Origin: Mikania micrantha
Taxonomy: Eukaryota; Streptophyta; Magnoliopsida; Asterales; Asteraceae
Length of the DNA stretch: 64,000 bases
Direction of reading: 5' to 3'
Assembly: GCA_009363875.1 (NCBI GenBank)
Contig: CM018690.1
Location: 35,717,445-35,781,444, forward strand
The translations under genes were made by a program, and so were the position numbers. The notes under the pieces were generated by a model that was not told where the DNA came from, ran no database searches, and worked only from the letters and a program-made list of their open reading frames with translations. Shown here piece by piece: positions 22,741 through 34,417 of this stretch; position 1 is the stretch's first letter, and each line of letters opens with the position of its first letter.

Positions 22741-23225
22741 GCGATTAGTAGCGTTCTGATTTCTAGATGGTTTTGGTTTCCGTACAACCCCATTTTGAAA
22801 ATACCCACTCACTGTTAGGATTTGTTTGGGTTACCGTGATAAATGAACCAACGAGAGGTGCTCTTGTTTTTTATAGGAGAATGGTGAGACTATAGATTAT
22901 GATGAAATAGAAATACTGTCATTGTTTGGTTACTGTGAGAGGTGTTATTGTTTTGACAGTAATTAGGGATTCTGTTGAAGTGAGATAGAAATACAGAAAG
23001 AACTCATGTTCAAGGGCCTGAAGATTAATATGGTGAATAAGATATGGCTGCATAAACAGGGAAATGGAATCGAATAAACACATATATGTATGCCTACATT
23101 TTGACAAAAAAAATAATGCATAATTAAAATAAAAAATAAGAAAAATAAAATAATAATAATAATAATATAATTTATTACATTTGTATACTCAAGTAAAAGA
23201 GTTAATTACACATTTCCTCTTATTG
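22741..23225. repeat. Direct duplication, copy 2
   Basis: Second copy of the 20298-20781 segment. It ends abruptly at 23225 inside a MITE, where element C sequence begins. Confidence 0.85.
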
Positions 23226-23528
23226 ACGTCTAGGAGGAAGACCTGTCGTTTTGCGAGCTTGACCTCGCATCCGCCTCAACCCGTCCCAGACGGGAATCCT
23301 AGGAGGAGAAACACTCTGCCTCCTATCAACAGGAACATTCTTAGCAGGTAACTGAGAATGTCTAGAGGAAACGGGTGATACTGGTAATGGTGGTGTAACT
23401 GGCACAGGTGGTGGTGGTAATACTGGTGATGGTGGTAGTGGTGGATCAGTCTGCGATACAGCCGCAGATACTTCCGACGGATCGGAATCAGAACCCGAAC
23501 TCGAACTCGGTGTATCATCTAATCTCAA
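23220..23528 (-). CDS. Proline-rich ORF in the leader region of element C, 102 aa
   Basis: It begins MRLDDTPSSSSGSDSDPSE, continues through a PLPPSPVLPPPPVPVTPPLP-type proline tract, and ends in a basic tail RMRGQARKTTGLPPRR. It lies on the sense strand of element C about 400 bp after the primer site (not counting the inserted solo LTR). No known domain was recognised. It could be the start of gag or an extra protein like the one found in element B. It stops at the breakpoint with flanking DNA, so its natural C-terminus may be lost. Confidence 0.4.
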   Translation of the reverse strand: MRLDDTPSSSSGSDSDPSEVSAAVSQTDPPLPPSPVLPPPPVPVTPPLPVSPVSSRHSQLPAKNVPVDRRQSVSPPRIPVWDGLRRMRGQARKTTGLPPRRQ

Positions 23529-23666
23529 ATAGGGAAATCGCTAATAGATATACTGCTCGGCTTGATCGGCCATCGCTGTACAATCAAAATCTCTAATCAG
23601 TATCATGAAGTAAATATTAAATAACAATATTTAACATAAACATGAATATGATACGATGCTTCTCCC

Positions 23667-25381
23667 TGATGTGTTAGTTTAACACATCCGTTTTTGTACA
23701 TATTCGAGTCGGTTTTCGTTAGTTTTGTTTATATTTTGAGTCGATTTTATTTCCTTTTTACATTTTAGTGTTCTTGTGTAGGAATGTGTCCCGGAGGAGC
23801 GGAAATGAAGACAAACGGGCGTCGGAATCAAGTGCGGGTGAAAATACAAAGAAATCAGAAAAACTAGCCCTAGGAGCATAGCCTAGCGTGGGCTTCTTGG
23901 CGCTAGGCTATGCGCCTGGCATCATCAGGCGAATTTATGCATTTATTCCGCGCGCATAGCCTAGCCTCGCGCTTACAGCGCTAGGCTATGCGCCCCAGAT
24001 GGTTTTTTAGCCTAAAACCCTAATTTCAAGCCCTCTATAAATGGATCGCATTCCAGCCGTTTTAGGGACCTTTTTCTGCGACTTTGGAACCCTAATCGAG
24101 CTAGGAGGCTGCTGGAGCTTAACCATGGAAGGAAGAGCTTGATTAGGGTTTGTAGAAGTGAAGAAGGAGCTTGTCTTTGAGTATTTTCCTTTTCTTTACA
24201 TGTTCTTAGTTTAAAGCTTTGATCTTTGATGTTTCTAGACTTTATTCAGACTTGTTTAGCTACTGTTAGCATGATTTGTGGCTAGATCTATGGTTGTATC
24301 TAGGTTTGGGATGATAAAGTTGTGATCTTTGATGATTTTGGACTTGATTTATGCTTAATGATGATATATGCTTTGTAATCAGTTGTAAAGATTGAAACTT
24401 TGATGGTTTTTACAGATGTTGAATGGATTATATTTGGTGTATGTTTGATCCACATGTGTTTAGGAAGGTCTTTCCACACATAGATGCATGTTAGGCCTAC
24501 TACTTTGTGTTTTAGGTTAGTTTATGGGTTGTTGATCACATTCCATAGGATTAGACTTCACTAAGTATAGTTATTTGCATGTGTAACCTAACCTAGAAAT
24601 CCGGAAGGTGATAGGTTAGATGGTTGGTCCCTTACACTTAGGATTTTTGAGTTAAACGACCCGGGAGGGCGTTGTCTTAGATCTACTTAGTGTTAGTGTC
24701 AATCCATGTCAAAGTTGTCAACTTTATGGCTCTCTAGTGTCTTAGGATACAAACGGGTGGAGAAATCCGGGAGGTGATCCACCAGTTAGAGTGCAATTGC
24801 ATGTCGGGGAATCCGGAAGGATACCCGATTGACTAGTGCATATATTACAGCCTTAGGATTCCTATTGGAGTTGCCTGGTATCTGATCTGGGTCCCCTTTA
24901 GGTAATTCTTAGTATGTTCATTAAGATCCTAGTCTTCATCCTTAATAGATTAGACCAGATCAGCATCTGTCACACTTTTGATTCCCAGCCTAGATACACC
25001 AGTTTTCCTCACTGCAGTTAGATTCCAGTTTCATTATCAGTTTTAGTTTATTGTTTTAGTGTAGTTGTTAATTTAGCGGTTTCAGTCAATTCAGTCAGAT
25101 TAGGTTATCAGTTGCACCAAACCCCCCCTCTTTTACCTTAGTTAGTTCACAGTTTAGGTATTAGTTTGTTATACTAGTGTCCATTGGTTCGATATCCGGA
25201 CTTCCATCAGCTATTCTGCCACCGACAGGTACACTTGCCTTAGGAGCGGTCTAGTTTAGGTTTTCCGATTATTACTAGGTGTTTAGGTTAAGTATAGGTC
25301 TAGGATTAGATTTTGAGTCTTTAGCTTAGGTTAAATAGCTTTAATTTAGTCCTGTTTTTAGTATACTGACCGCTCGCATCA
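23667..25381 (+). mobile_element. Solo LTR (1,715 bp) in the leader of element C
   Basis: It begins TGATGTGTTAG and ends GCTCGCATCA (TGATG/CATCA ends), flanked by 5-bp duplications CTCCC (23662-23666 and 25382-25386). A TATA box TATAAAT lies at 24036-24042. Upstream of it, at about 23876-23994, the words GCGCTAGGCTATGCGCC and GCGCATAGCCTAGC repeat in alternating orientation. It has no ORF. It resulted from recombination between the LTRs of a full element. Confidence 0.85.
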
Positions 25382-25634
25382 CTCCCTATCTCAGAACAAC
25401 TATTTGTCTTTATAATTATTAATGTTCCGCTTGAGTCAAATCAAACTAGAATGCACACGTGTTGCGGATTTCAGTTATGCTGGCCACTCATAACTGAAAT
25501 TCGTATCACCTGATTATCCTGACTTAATTCAAAACAAGTTTTGTTCGTTAAACATGCTCGGTGCTCTCTGTGTCACTATTCGAGCCTATGGTTATAGTCT
25601 AGGTATCTAAGTTCACCTAAATTCTATAACCTGT

Positions 25635-25650
25635 GGCTCTGATACCACAC
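25635..25650 (-). other. Primer binding site of element C
   Basis: The minus strand reads TGTGGTATCAGAGCC directly after the LTR end, complementary to the 3' end of initiator-Met tRNA. It fixes the element's orientation. Confidence 0.85.
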
Positions 25651-28600
25651 TGTCACACCCCCACCCCTCGTCACCTCATGTCTAGCCTGATGTCACTGAA
25701 CCGGTTGCGGAAGCATAGTGGTGATGTCTCCGAGGTGAGGGGTGACTTACTTGATCCGATATTATAAGCACACAGATTAGCTTAAAGTAAATTATATTAC
25801 AGCTACATTTATTTAATTACAATACTAATTATATAAGTGCAAATATCCCAAAAGTGCGTCCTCACCGGCTATTACCGTTCACCAAAGCTGGTGAGTTCGA
25901 CAGTTCAATTTAAAACAATATGATATGATAAGCACGTTCTCAAAAGTTCAGTTCCGGATAACCATGAGACCCGTATCTAGTTCCTTTCGGACGTCTAGTT
26001 CAGTTCTCAAGATATTACCCGTTGGTACATACCTTAGTGCCTCATTATCTTAATGTCTATCATACCATTAAGAAGTTCAGGAAACAGATAACAAACATTC
26101 ACACAAGGGGAGATGCAATCCTCCCAGCGAATGGGGTGTCAACAATTAGTACTATCAATGTTTTCTGTTCGGCCACACATGGGTTCACTAGATACAGTTC
26201 AAGAATGAGGACTTTTAGTTCCATGATAGAGTTCAGTCTACAGACAAAATCCCATGAAATCCCACAAAATCACATGAAATCACACAGATATCATTGATGC
26301 ATATCATATGTTCAGACAACAGTTTGCAGAGTTACCCCGATGTTTATAAAATAGTAAAAAGAAAAGGGGTTGTACGAAACTCACCTGATAGTATATGTAA
26401 CATCAGTGCCGGACGCGTGCCGGAACAGTAATCGCAACAGTAACTCGTACAGTAACTCAGGTACACATTACATGAAATTATGTTTATGTTATTGATACAT
26501 TATACTTGATATGAAACTATTATGCGATTGTCTGAAATCTGATTAAAACCTTAGGGTTTAACAGTCAGAAACATCTCAGACAACACAGAATTGTCACACG
26601 GATACTTGATTTGATGCTAGTATGTATAAACGAATGTGAGGTTAAACTAACAAAAAAAACAATAATGGTTGTTGTTACGGAATGCTAAACAGACGAATTA
26701 TTTGTATAGGTGACGATCTGTACGAATGATTCTGAGAGTTTAACGTTCTGAAATGATGCCTGAAAAGTAGAAAACAAAAATCAGAAAGTGAAACGTACGA
26801 TCGTATTTGTACAGTTAGCGTTCTGTATGAAAACGCGCGTAAGTTAAGTTTCCTGATGAAACGGCGAAAATAAACGATTACGAAAGTTAAAATAATAAAA
26901 ATAAAATTTATTAGTAAATCCCACTTAAAAAGTTTTAAGTTAAACTATTTTTGTTAAACTATGAGAAATTAACATTGAATAACGAAATAACGAGATTTAA
27001 CAGTCTGATCCCGAACGAAACAGTAGAAAATAAGTAAAAGATAATATTTTACGTTTTATAATTTTGAAACTCATAAAAAATAATCAAAGAAATCTAAATT
27101 TAAATCTAAAAAGTTAATTACGCAACCGAAATTAAAACGTGCGTAAAAATACGCGAAACCGACATCGAGCGAGACCGAACACGCGGGAAAACACTCTGGA
27201 CTTAAAAACCTTAAAAACCTTCACTTTTTTTTCACAAGATGCAGCTCAAACTCGTTTTTCTCTCCAAAAATCCCGAAATCCCGTTTTTACACTAGCATAC
27301 CTCCACAAAAAGTGCCATAACTCCTTCATTTCTCATCGGAATCGCGCGTATAATATATCAAAACGACCGGCTCGACGAGAGGAATCTAGAAGTACAAGGG
27401 ATCGGAGCTAACTCGAAGTATTCTGGCCGGAATAGTAGAAAGAAGTTGCTGATCTGCAGGTATTACTGTTCATCTTCTTCTTCGCTGCAATTTCCGATTT
27501 CCAGCTCCTATAACTCGAGTTTTAGACCTGTAATGAATGTAGCAACACTTGGATTGACTTAGATTAGGATTAGTTATGGTTTATATGTGTTGATTGGGGC
27601 TGCCATGGTTAAAAATGGAGCTACCATGGCTAAAAACGGGCTGCCATGGCTGCACCATGCCACCTTGACACCTAGCTGCACTAAAACAGCCTTATGATCC
27701 AGGTGTTCTGAAACAGAGCCCATCGATTTGAGCAAGAAGAGGTGCTACTGTCGATACTAACCGTATCGGCAGCCTTGCTTTGGAAGTTGGTCGAACTTGA
27801 GCCATCGGTAGTGTCTTGAGTTCATCAATAATAGAACATACATATAATTCTTTAAAAAAAAAAAAGAAATCGGAAAAAGGTTTAATAAATGAATTTGAAA
27901 GCAAAGGAGGTGACTTAAAGATGATAACATCAGTGAGGAAATACTAGAGTTCCACGTGTTGGCCAATATTAGAATTAATCAATATTATAGCTTTGGTTGA
28001 TACCCCACCAATACTAATTTCAGCATGCATATAATCTGGATTATTCAAGTAAACTGGCCCATTTAATTCGGTTGGTCCATGGTGAGGTGATTGGGCCAAC
28101 ACAATGTTTGATTAGGAAATCCTTGTAGCCTAATATGTGGTGCTGGCCCAAAATCAATCAGCCTTTTTATGACTGTGCAGGCCCAAGATCCACTCAACAC
28201 TAAACCTGCCCTAGGGCGCATTCGGCCCACACGACACAACCGGCCCAAGGACCATCTACATTCGGCCCAAATTTGAATTCGGCCCACATGAGTTGAACTA
28301 GGGCAAACATTTGCATAAGCAAATCTTAGTACAAATTGCTTGGGGTTAACAACTTAAACTACTACTAAGGTGATAATGTTCTGAAACTAATGAAATTCCT
28401 AAAGTCTAAGGCTTTGTTTTTCAGAATAATTGCAAATGAGGACAATGATCAAATCAACTGAACAAGAAATCTAACATCAAACTAATTGGGTTAAGTGTCA
28501 CTAACCTCTATAACAAGTAACTTAAGGTCGAATGAGGACCGAGACTCACAAGTGTTAGCCTACTTTTGGCTAACACAAACACGAACACAAATTATTACAA

Positions 28601-28884
28601 CTTGTACTCATGAGTTGCAAACAACATGAAATCAATACAGGACCGTGAATACTACTACAAACACAACAACGAGAGCGCGTATTCTTGTTTATACTTAGTC
28701 AACCGCTTCAAACACAAGGTGAGTTCATTGTCCCCTTTCAAACTTATTTGTTTTACTTCGGGACTGAGAAGCATGTTAAACATTTTCATAAGTTGTTGAA
28801 ATGTTACTTAATGCTTTAAACATAAATATGATAATTAAGTTGAAACTTATACTTAAGCTTGAGGCTTAAAATCAATTGTGGGAT

Positions 28885-29140
28885 ATTACATGAGACTTGA
28901 TGCTATTACATGAGACTTGATGCTATTACATGAGACTTGATACAAATACATGAGACTTGATGCTATTACATGAGACTTGATGCTATTACATGAGACTTGA
29001 TACAAATACATGAGACTTGATGCTATTACTTGAGACTTGATGCTATTACATGAGACTTAATGCTATTACATGAGACTTGATCCGATTACATGAAACTTGA
29101 TGCTATTACATGAGACTTGATACTTATATACGAGATTTGA
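28885..29140 (+). repeat. 20-bp tandem array in the LTR of A
   Basis: About 12 units of ATTACATGAGACTTGATGCT, with variants ending GATACAAAT. The array recurs at 37975-38230 in the 3' LTR with nearly the same unit order. Confidence 0.93.
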
Positions 29141-30400
29141 TACTATGAGACTATGTGCTGTATATGAGACTTGAAATAAACATATGATATACATGACGAA
29201 TCAATGAGTGAACACTTGAAACTTTATGCTTGGAAACTATTACTTGCGCATGAAACATTGTACATGTATCTAACCATAGTCTACGTAATCGCTAAACTTC
29301 TGGTATTCCAGAGCTTGTACCTATGGGGTGAGATACATGTAAAAACATAAACATAATGATACTCAGCTATTACCTGGTTATAAGGGACATTTAATTGCTA
29401 AACTTCTGGTATTCCAGAGCTTTTGTCGGCTTATATGAGGTATGTAAATGTCACACCCCCAAATTCCCACTCTTGGTGTCAGTCCACGTGGGTGTGACGT
29501 GGCCAGGATCACAGCTCATGGTCATATAGAACGACTCTATATGAGTTACACAGTCACACAGATTTGTAAAATAGCATAGTTTCATTCAATAAGCAGCGGA
29601 AAATGTTCAACATCATAAGTAAATAAGTTTGCAGCGGAAAGTAAATTGTTTAACAGACACTACATTGTTCAAATTGGTTTAACACCAACAAATGCACACA
29701 CAAGCCTTGGACATGAGTCTATATGCCATTCAGACTCCTTAATGCTTCCTTGAGTGCGTCCTAGCGTGTGCTCCATTAATTACCTGAGAATACATGCGAA
29801 AAGTGTCAACTAATAAGTCGGTGAGTTCACAGGTTTAGACAGACTGAAAAGTAAACAGACATATACTGGGTATGTTAAGTTTAGTTGTTGGATACTACGA
29901 TCCGTGGAGTGTGTCAGTTCATCTTACCGAAACTAGACTGTTCCCGTTTGCCTCCGCAGGTCATCGCTGAACCCGCATTCCCATCGAAATTACACTCGTT
30001 ATGACCTCCAGTCAACATTGGTGCCTAGTGGGGTTAGTCAAACCCAGTAGTACTACGTAATTACGACTCATTTGAATACACAACTAACGGTAAGGATAAG
30101 TGAGGGCTTTATGCGATAATAGTTACACTCGAAAATGGTTTTCACAACATACCAGTCATATATCTAAAACAGTTGCATGGAATTCTCACCCCAATAATTT
30201 AGCAAAAACAGTTAAAGAGTAAAAGTGGGGTCGTAAACTCACCTGAGTTTGAGAAGTGCATGTTCTTACAAGAACGGTGTAGCTCGCCGGCTAGTAGGTA
30301 CCTATATCACATAGGTGTTGTAAGTTTGTGTTTGCATATATGTGGGTCTCACAGGACCGTGTTCGTGTCTAACAACTTCCAAGTTGTTATGTGGGTCGGG

Positions 30401-30436
30401 TTGACCGTGTTTGACCATGTTTGACCGTGTTTGACC
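30401..30436 (+). promoter_or_regulatory. W-box-like array, 10-bp period
   Basis: Four TTGACC words exactly 10 bp apart (TTGACCGTGT, TTGACCATGT and so on). TTGAC(C/T) is the core of WRKY-factor W-boxes. The array is repeated in the other B LTRs (39491-39526, 49197-49232) and expanded in element D. Function is inferred only. Confidence 0.5.
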
Positions 30437-31660
30437 TAAGAACCCGTTGGTGACGGTTTTGGATCAAGTGTTCGTGTAACGTGCGGTTTAGTGTCGTGTG
30501 GAGTGTACGGATACCAAAAATCATTCCCATGTGGAAACTTACTATTTATAGTAAGTTCCTATTTTAGGAAAGTTTCCACATTAGGCAAGTCATGCATAAA
30601 ATCACATTCCGATTATTCTAACTTGCAGAATTACCCTAAATGGGCATGTTATCACATAGCACATAGTTACACATAGTCGGTTTAGCGTGTTTTGCGCATA
30701 AAAGTTACCATAATTAGAAAGTTACAAGATATGCATATGTCACTAAGTCTAGATACAATCTTATCATATCATCATCGTATTAGTCTTAAATAAGTATTTA
30801 ATCAAAACCATTATGACTAGCATGCTCCTATTCTCCAAATTGTAAAAATAAAGTTACTATATTTAATAACATTCCTAAATATCATACTATTAGCAATTTT
30901 AATCATTCCAATGCATTCAATCACCATCATAGTAACCTCTAAACATCATTTTAAACATAACTTATAGATCTAATCATACAAATGTGATTATTTCATCAAG
31001 AATACGTAACTAGTAACATTAAAGTTACTAAAATTAGTAATGTTCACCAAGTGATCAAATATTGACAAATCAACCATTTCTAATCTTGCAAATCATCATC
31101 AATATCACTTATGACAACATTTCCATATCAAGAATCATACCAATCGGCTTAGATCATTCATGCATGCTACTACAAACACCCATTTATGACCAAATCATTA
31201 ACATGCACATTAACATTATCATGGATCGTCACAAAACTTATTCTAAACATCATAGATCATCAACTATCATGTAATCATCATCAAACCCAGCACTAAAATT
31301 CGTGCATGTGCATCTAGGGTGTTTACATGTGTGTTTAAAGTCATGCATGTGAGTGTAAAGGTGAAGAAAGTGTGTTTTGGGTATAGAACTACCTTCTAAT
31401 GCTTCAAGAATGCCAAGATGACGACAAGAACAGCCTCTAAACTCTCTAGACAGTAGGTTCTCGCAGCAAAATGATGGTGGTGATGATCTTCAAGCTTCAA
31501 GTGTGATCCTTCAAGCCTCAACTCTTCAAACCTTCAAGCTTGGAGCTTCAATGGAGGTCTCCCATGGCTCCCCAAGGGTCAAATCAGTGAGGAATAGTCG
31601 AAGTTGGTGTGTAGTACCGGAGAAATGATAAAGAGTGGAGTTAATAGGCATGGTGGTCTT

Positions 31661-31815
31661 GATTTTATAAAGATTTGTCGACTGGCACCTGTCGCGTACC
31701 GCGATGGAGAGTTAAAAGAATCTTCGCGTACCGCGAAGGATTTCGGGAGCCAAACCCCCGCGATGCCTGTCGCGTATCGCTATAATTCCTCCCGTTGGGC
31801 CATCGCGTACCGCGA
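31661..31815 (-). promoter_or_regulatory. LTR promoter of B: TATA box and palindromic words
   Basis: On the minus strand a TATA box TTATAAAATC (31661-31670) is preceded by four near-palindromes of the type TCGCGTACCGCGA at 31692-31704, 31723-31737, about 31770-31780 (variant) and 31803-31815. The corresponding places in the other B LTRs are about 40751-40905 and 50456-50611. Confidence 0.5.
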
Positions 31816-32721
31816 TGGGTCCCAGAGAAGTCCAATAAGCCTAGTTTTCTTGTTTTGAACCGATTTTCGCGTATTTTTCTATTACGATCATCATTTCTCA
31901 ACATTTAGTCATTGTTCCCAATATCTTAGGTCCCTAGAACCTATGTGCAGTGAAAGTGTACTGTGATTTGATCCGTTCACCAACGTTCGTTATTCAAGAC
32001 ACGTGCGAGTGTTGTGCGATAATTCCTCGAATTATCGATGTATTCTAGCTGTTGTGCCACGTGTCACACTAAATACAATTATTCTAGTGCCACGTATGAA
32101 ATAATAAAACATATTATTATTTAAAATAAAGAATTGCTGACCTGGAATTTGCGGGGTGTCACAGTAAAGGCTAAACATGAAAGTATCGATCCTAGGCTAT
32201 TACCTGGTTATAAGGGACACGTAATTGCTAAACTTCTGGTATTCCAGAGCTTGTGTCGGCTTATATGAGGTATGTAAATGCTAAACATAAACGTAACGTT
32301 ACGGGGCTATTACCTGGTTATAAGGGACATGTAATTGCTAAACTTCTGGTATTCCAGAGCTTTTGTCGGCTTATAAGAGGCATGTAAATGCTAAACATGA
32401 ACATAATGCATGCTAAGCTATTATTTGTATAAGAGACATGTAATTGCTAAACTTCTGGTATTCCAGAGCTTTTGTCTGCTTATAGGAGATATGTAATTGC
32501 TAAACTATGTGTGTGTGAAGCTATGATACTTAATAAACATGATGTGAAACTAACACATATGAATACAATAGACTTGAAAACTTTGAAACAGATAACAAAA
32601 GCTTTGATGAGGATTGAATTGATTGGTAGGTAAAATGCTTAATTATTATTAACAACAATGTCATATTCGGGTTAGTATGTGGTGGGATGTTGGCTAGGGC
32701 TTGTCCCTTACATATGCCCTA

Positions 32722-32729
32722 TATATAAG
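32722..32729 (+). promoter_or_regulatory. TATA box of the 5' LTR of A
   Basis: TATATAAG in the context CCCTATATATAAGC, about 510 bp before the LTR end. It is repeated at 51517-51524. This places the B insertion site (29449) in U3, upstream of the transcription start. Confidence 0.55.
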
Positions 32730-33238
32730 CATACCGACTTGAATATTACATGTGGAGTTAATGAGGTTAAGGTTTTACCGAAGGAGGTTTGTGAAACTAT
32801 TTTTAAACTTATAAACTTTATGAACTCACCAACCGTTGTGTTGACTTGGTCTTTTTACATGTTTTCTCAGGTGAAGAACGGGTTTAAACTTAAGCTCTTG
32901 GATTTGCATACTAGGCTGCCCAGATAGAGGACCTAGTAGACTTTTGGGAAGCACATCTTTTGTGATGATACTTATTACTTTAGATATCTTGTACATATAC
33001 AAGATATAAACATTTGATTCTTTTGATTAGGTTTACTTAGTTAAATTGCAGAACATTTCTATTGTAATTTAACTTTGTAATCCTATATATCATTTGATTG
33101 TGCTTTAGTCATTCTTAAACATTGATGCTATGTAAACAATCTGATCATCATGATTATCACCCGCGATATCACGCTCCGGGAACCTTCCGCCCGACGGGGA
33201 CTCCGATCCAACCCCGCCGGCTCGGGGTGTGACGGATT

Positions 33239-33253
33239 GGTATCAGAGCTCAA
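33239..33253 (+). other. Primer binding site of element A
   Basis: TTGGTATCAGAGCTC lies a few bases after the 5' LTR and is complementary to the initiator-Met tRNA 3' end. Confidence 0.9.
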
Positions 33254-33349
33254 GGTTATAGAGAATAATAGGTCATCTAATTAAATGGTTTGGCCTAGAC
33301 TATAACTTAGGGACCGTCATGTAGGGAACTTAAGACTTAAGCTTGCATT

Positions 33350-34417
33350 ATGTTTTCTGCGTTCGATCACTACACTAACCAAATTCCTTTGGTTATGATC
33401 ATAATGCCGCCAAGAAAACAACCGACTCCTGTACCTACTACTCAGACCTCTGCACCACACTCTTCGACACCCTCACCTGCAGATTCACCACCGCCACCTC
33501 CTCCTCCTCCACGTAGTCCTCCTCCGAACACTACTATAGGACCAGTTATTGATCCTGCTACTATCGCTTTGGCGACACTGCTGAGTACTCAACTGACGAG
33601 TCAACTGAAAGATGTCATCCCCGAGATGATAAATAGGATTCAAGGACATGGCAACACTTCTGACCATACTTCTGACTGCTCCTACAAATCCTTTGTAGGA
33701 TGCAAACCCTCAAGTTTTACTGGAGTTGAAGGCGCTGTTGGATTAATCCAATGGCTAGAGAAAATGGAGAACACCCTGGACATTAGCAGCTGTTCAGAAC
33801 ACCATAAAGTTCGCTATGCAGCTGGTTCATTTTGCAAGCGAGCATTGACATGGTGGAATGCTCAGATTCGAGCAAAGGGAAGAGATGAGGCGATGGCAAT
33901 GCCTTGGGCAGAATTTAAGCTTCTTTTGAGGAACGAGTTCTATCCAAAACACGAACTGCAACAGCTGGAGATCGAGCTCTCGAACCATGTAATGAAGGGA
34001 GCTGACCATATGACCTTCACCACTCGCTATCATGAGTTGGTAGCTTTGGTACCAGAGATGGTGCCAACATTGGAAAAGCTGATTGACCGTTATGTAGCGG
34101 GATTACCTTCTTGTATTCAAAGTATCATGCTGGCTGCATATCCTGCTATTCTAGAGTCAGCTATCTCCCTTTCTGCTAAGCTCACCAATGTAATGGTGAA
34201 GTCGGGAGTTCTGAAAGATGACACAGGGAAATCCAAGGAAGCAACAACGAAGAAACTAGAATACCACCAAAAGAAAAAGCAAAAGGTCGTAAAGAACTAT
34301 GCGGCCGTCACTCCTTTGAGACAGGCACCTGCAGTGCCTGTCAATCCTGCACCCAAGAACTATGGGGGAGTGCATCCCCAGTGCACTCACTGCAAGTATC
34401 ATCATCATTCTACGTAG
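33350..34417 (+). CDS. Element A Gag, truncated by frameshift (355 aa)
   Basis: The N-terminus has a serine/proline-rich stretch (about residues 25-60, including a run of eight prolines). A retrotransposon Gag capsid domain follows, about residues 110-270, with the motifs LIQWLEKMENTLDISSCSE and RALTWWNAQIRAKG. The first knuckle-like motif (QCTHCKYHHH) is followed at once by a stop. The sequence that should follow (KCTNCGRFGH) is in another frame from about 34410, so the normal Gag-Pol continuity is broken. A methionine at residue 19 is an alternative start. Confidence 0.8.
   Translation: MFSAFDHYTNQIPLVMIIMPPRKQPTPVPTTQTSAPHSSTPSPADSPPPPPPPPRSPPPNTTIGPVIDPATIALATLLSTQLTSQLKDVIPEMINRIQGHGNTSDHTSDCSYKSFVGCKPSSFTGVEGAVGLIQWLEKMENTLDISSCSEHHKVRYAAGSFCKRALTWWNAQIRAKGRDEAMAMPWAEFKLLLRNEFYPKHELQQLEIELSNHVMKGADHMTFTTRYHELVALVPEMVPTLEKLIDRYVAGLPSCIQSIMLAAYPAILESAISLSAKLTNVMVKSGVLKDDTGKSKEATTKKLEYHQKKKQKVVKNYAAVTPLRQAPAVPVNPAPKNYGGVHPQCTHCKYHHHST

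Larger units (their letters stand above)
29449..32163 (-). mobile_element. Solo LTR of element B in the 5' LTR of A
   Basis: 2,715 bp, TGTCACACC...GGTGTCACA, flanked by the 5-bp duplication GTAAA (29444-29448 and 32164-32168). It is nearly identical to both LTRs of the full-length B in the 3' LTR of A, which has the same insertion point and the same GTAAA duplication. Small ORFs inside are repeated in every copy and are not genes. Confidence 0.95.
29280..32510 (+). repeat. Five ~90-bp repeats with a GGTATTCCAGAGC core, interrupted by B
   Basis: Two units lie left of the B insertion (29285-29448) and three right of it (32169-32510). Each has the almost invariant core GCTAAACTTCTGGTATTCCA followed by GAGCTT. 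The core can form a TTCTGG/CCAGAG hairpin and resembles the primer-site sequence TGGTATCAGAGC with two extra bases. The same units occur in the 3' LTR (about 38375-38538 and 50965-51305). Confidence 0.85.
26396..33234 (+). repeat. 5' LTR of element A (contains a solo LTR of B)
   Basis: About 4.1 kb after subtracting the 2,715-bp solo LTR of B and its 5-bp duplication. It contains GCCATGG-type words (about 27600-27665), a 20-bp tandem array (28885-29140), five ~90-bp repeats and a TATA box (32722-32729). The last base is G where the 3' LTR has A. No real gene lies inside; the short ORFs also occur in the 3' LTR. Confidence 0.88.

Noticed and set aside
28885..29140. CRISPR-like repeat array
   Set aside because: Units are contiguous 20-bp tandem repeats without spacers, in a plant LTR.
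30491..31904. Conserved small genes (61, 70, 84 and 79 aa ORFs)
   Set aside because: They recur unchanged at 39581-40994 and 49287-50699 only because they lie within copies of the same LTR; none has a domain or start context.
32679..32927. 82-aa gene (also at 51475-51723)
   Set aside because: It lies in the LTR of element A across its TATA region, is duplicated with the LTR, and has no recognised domain.
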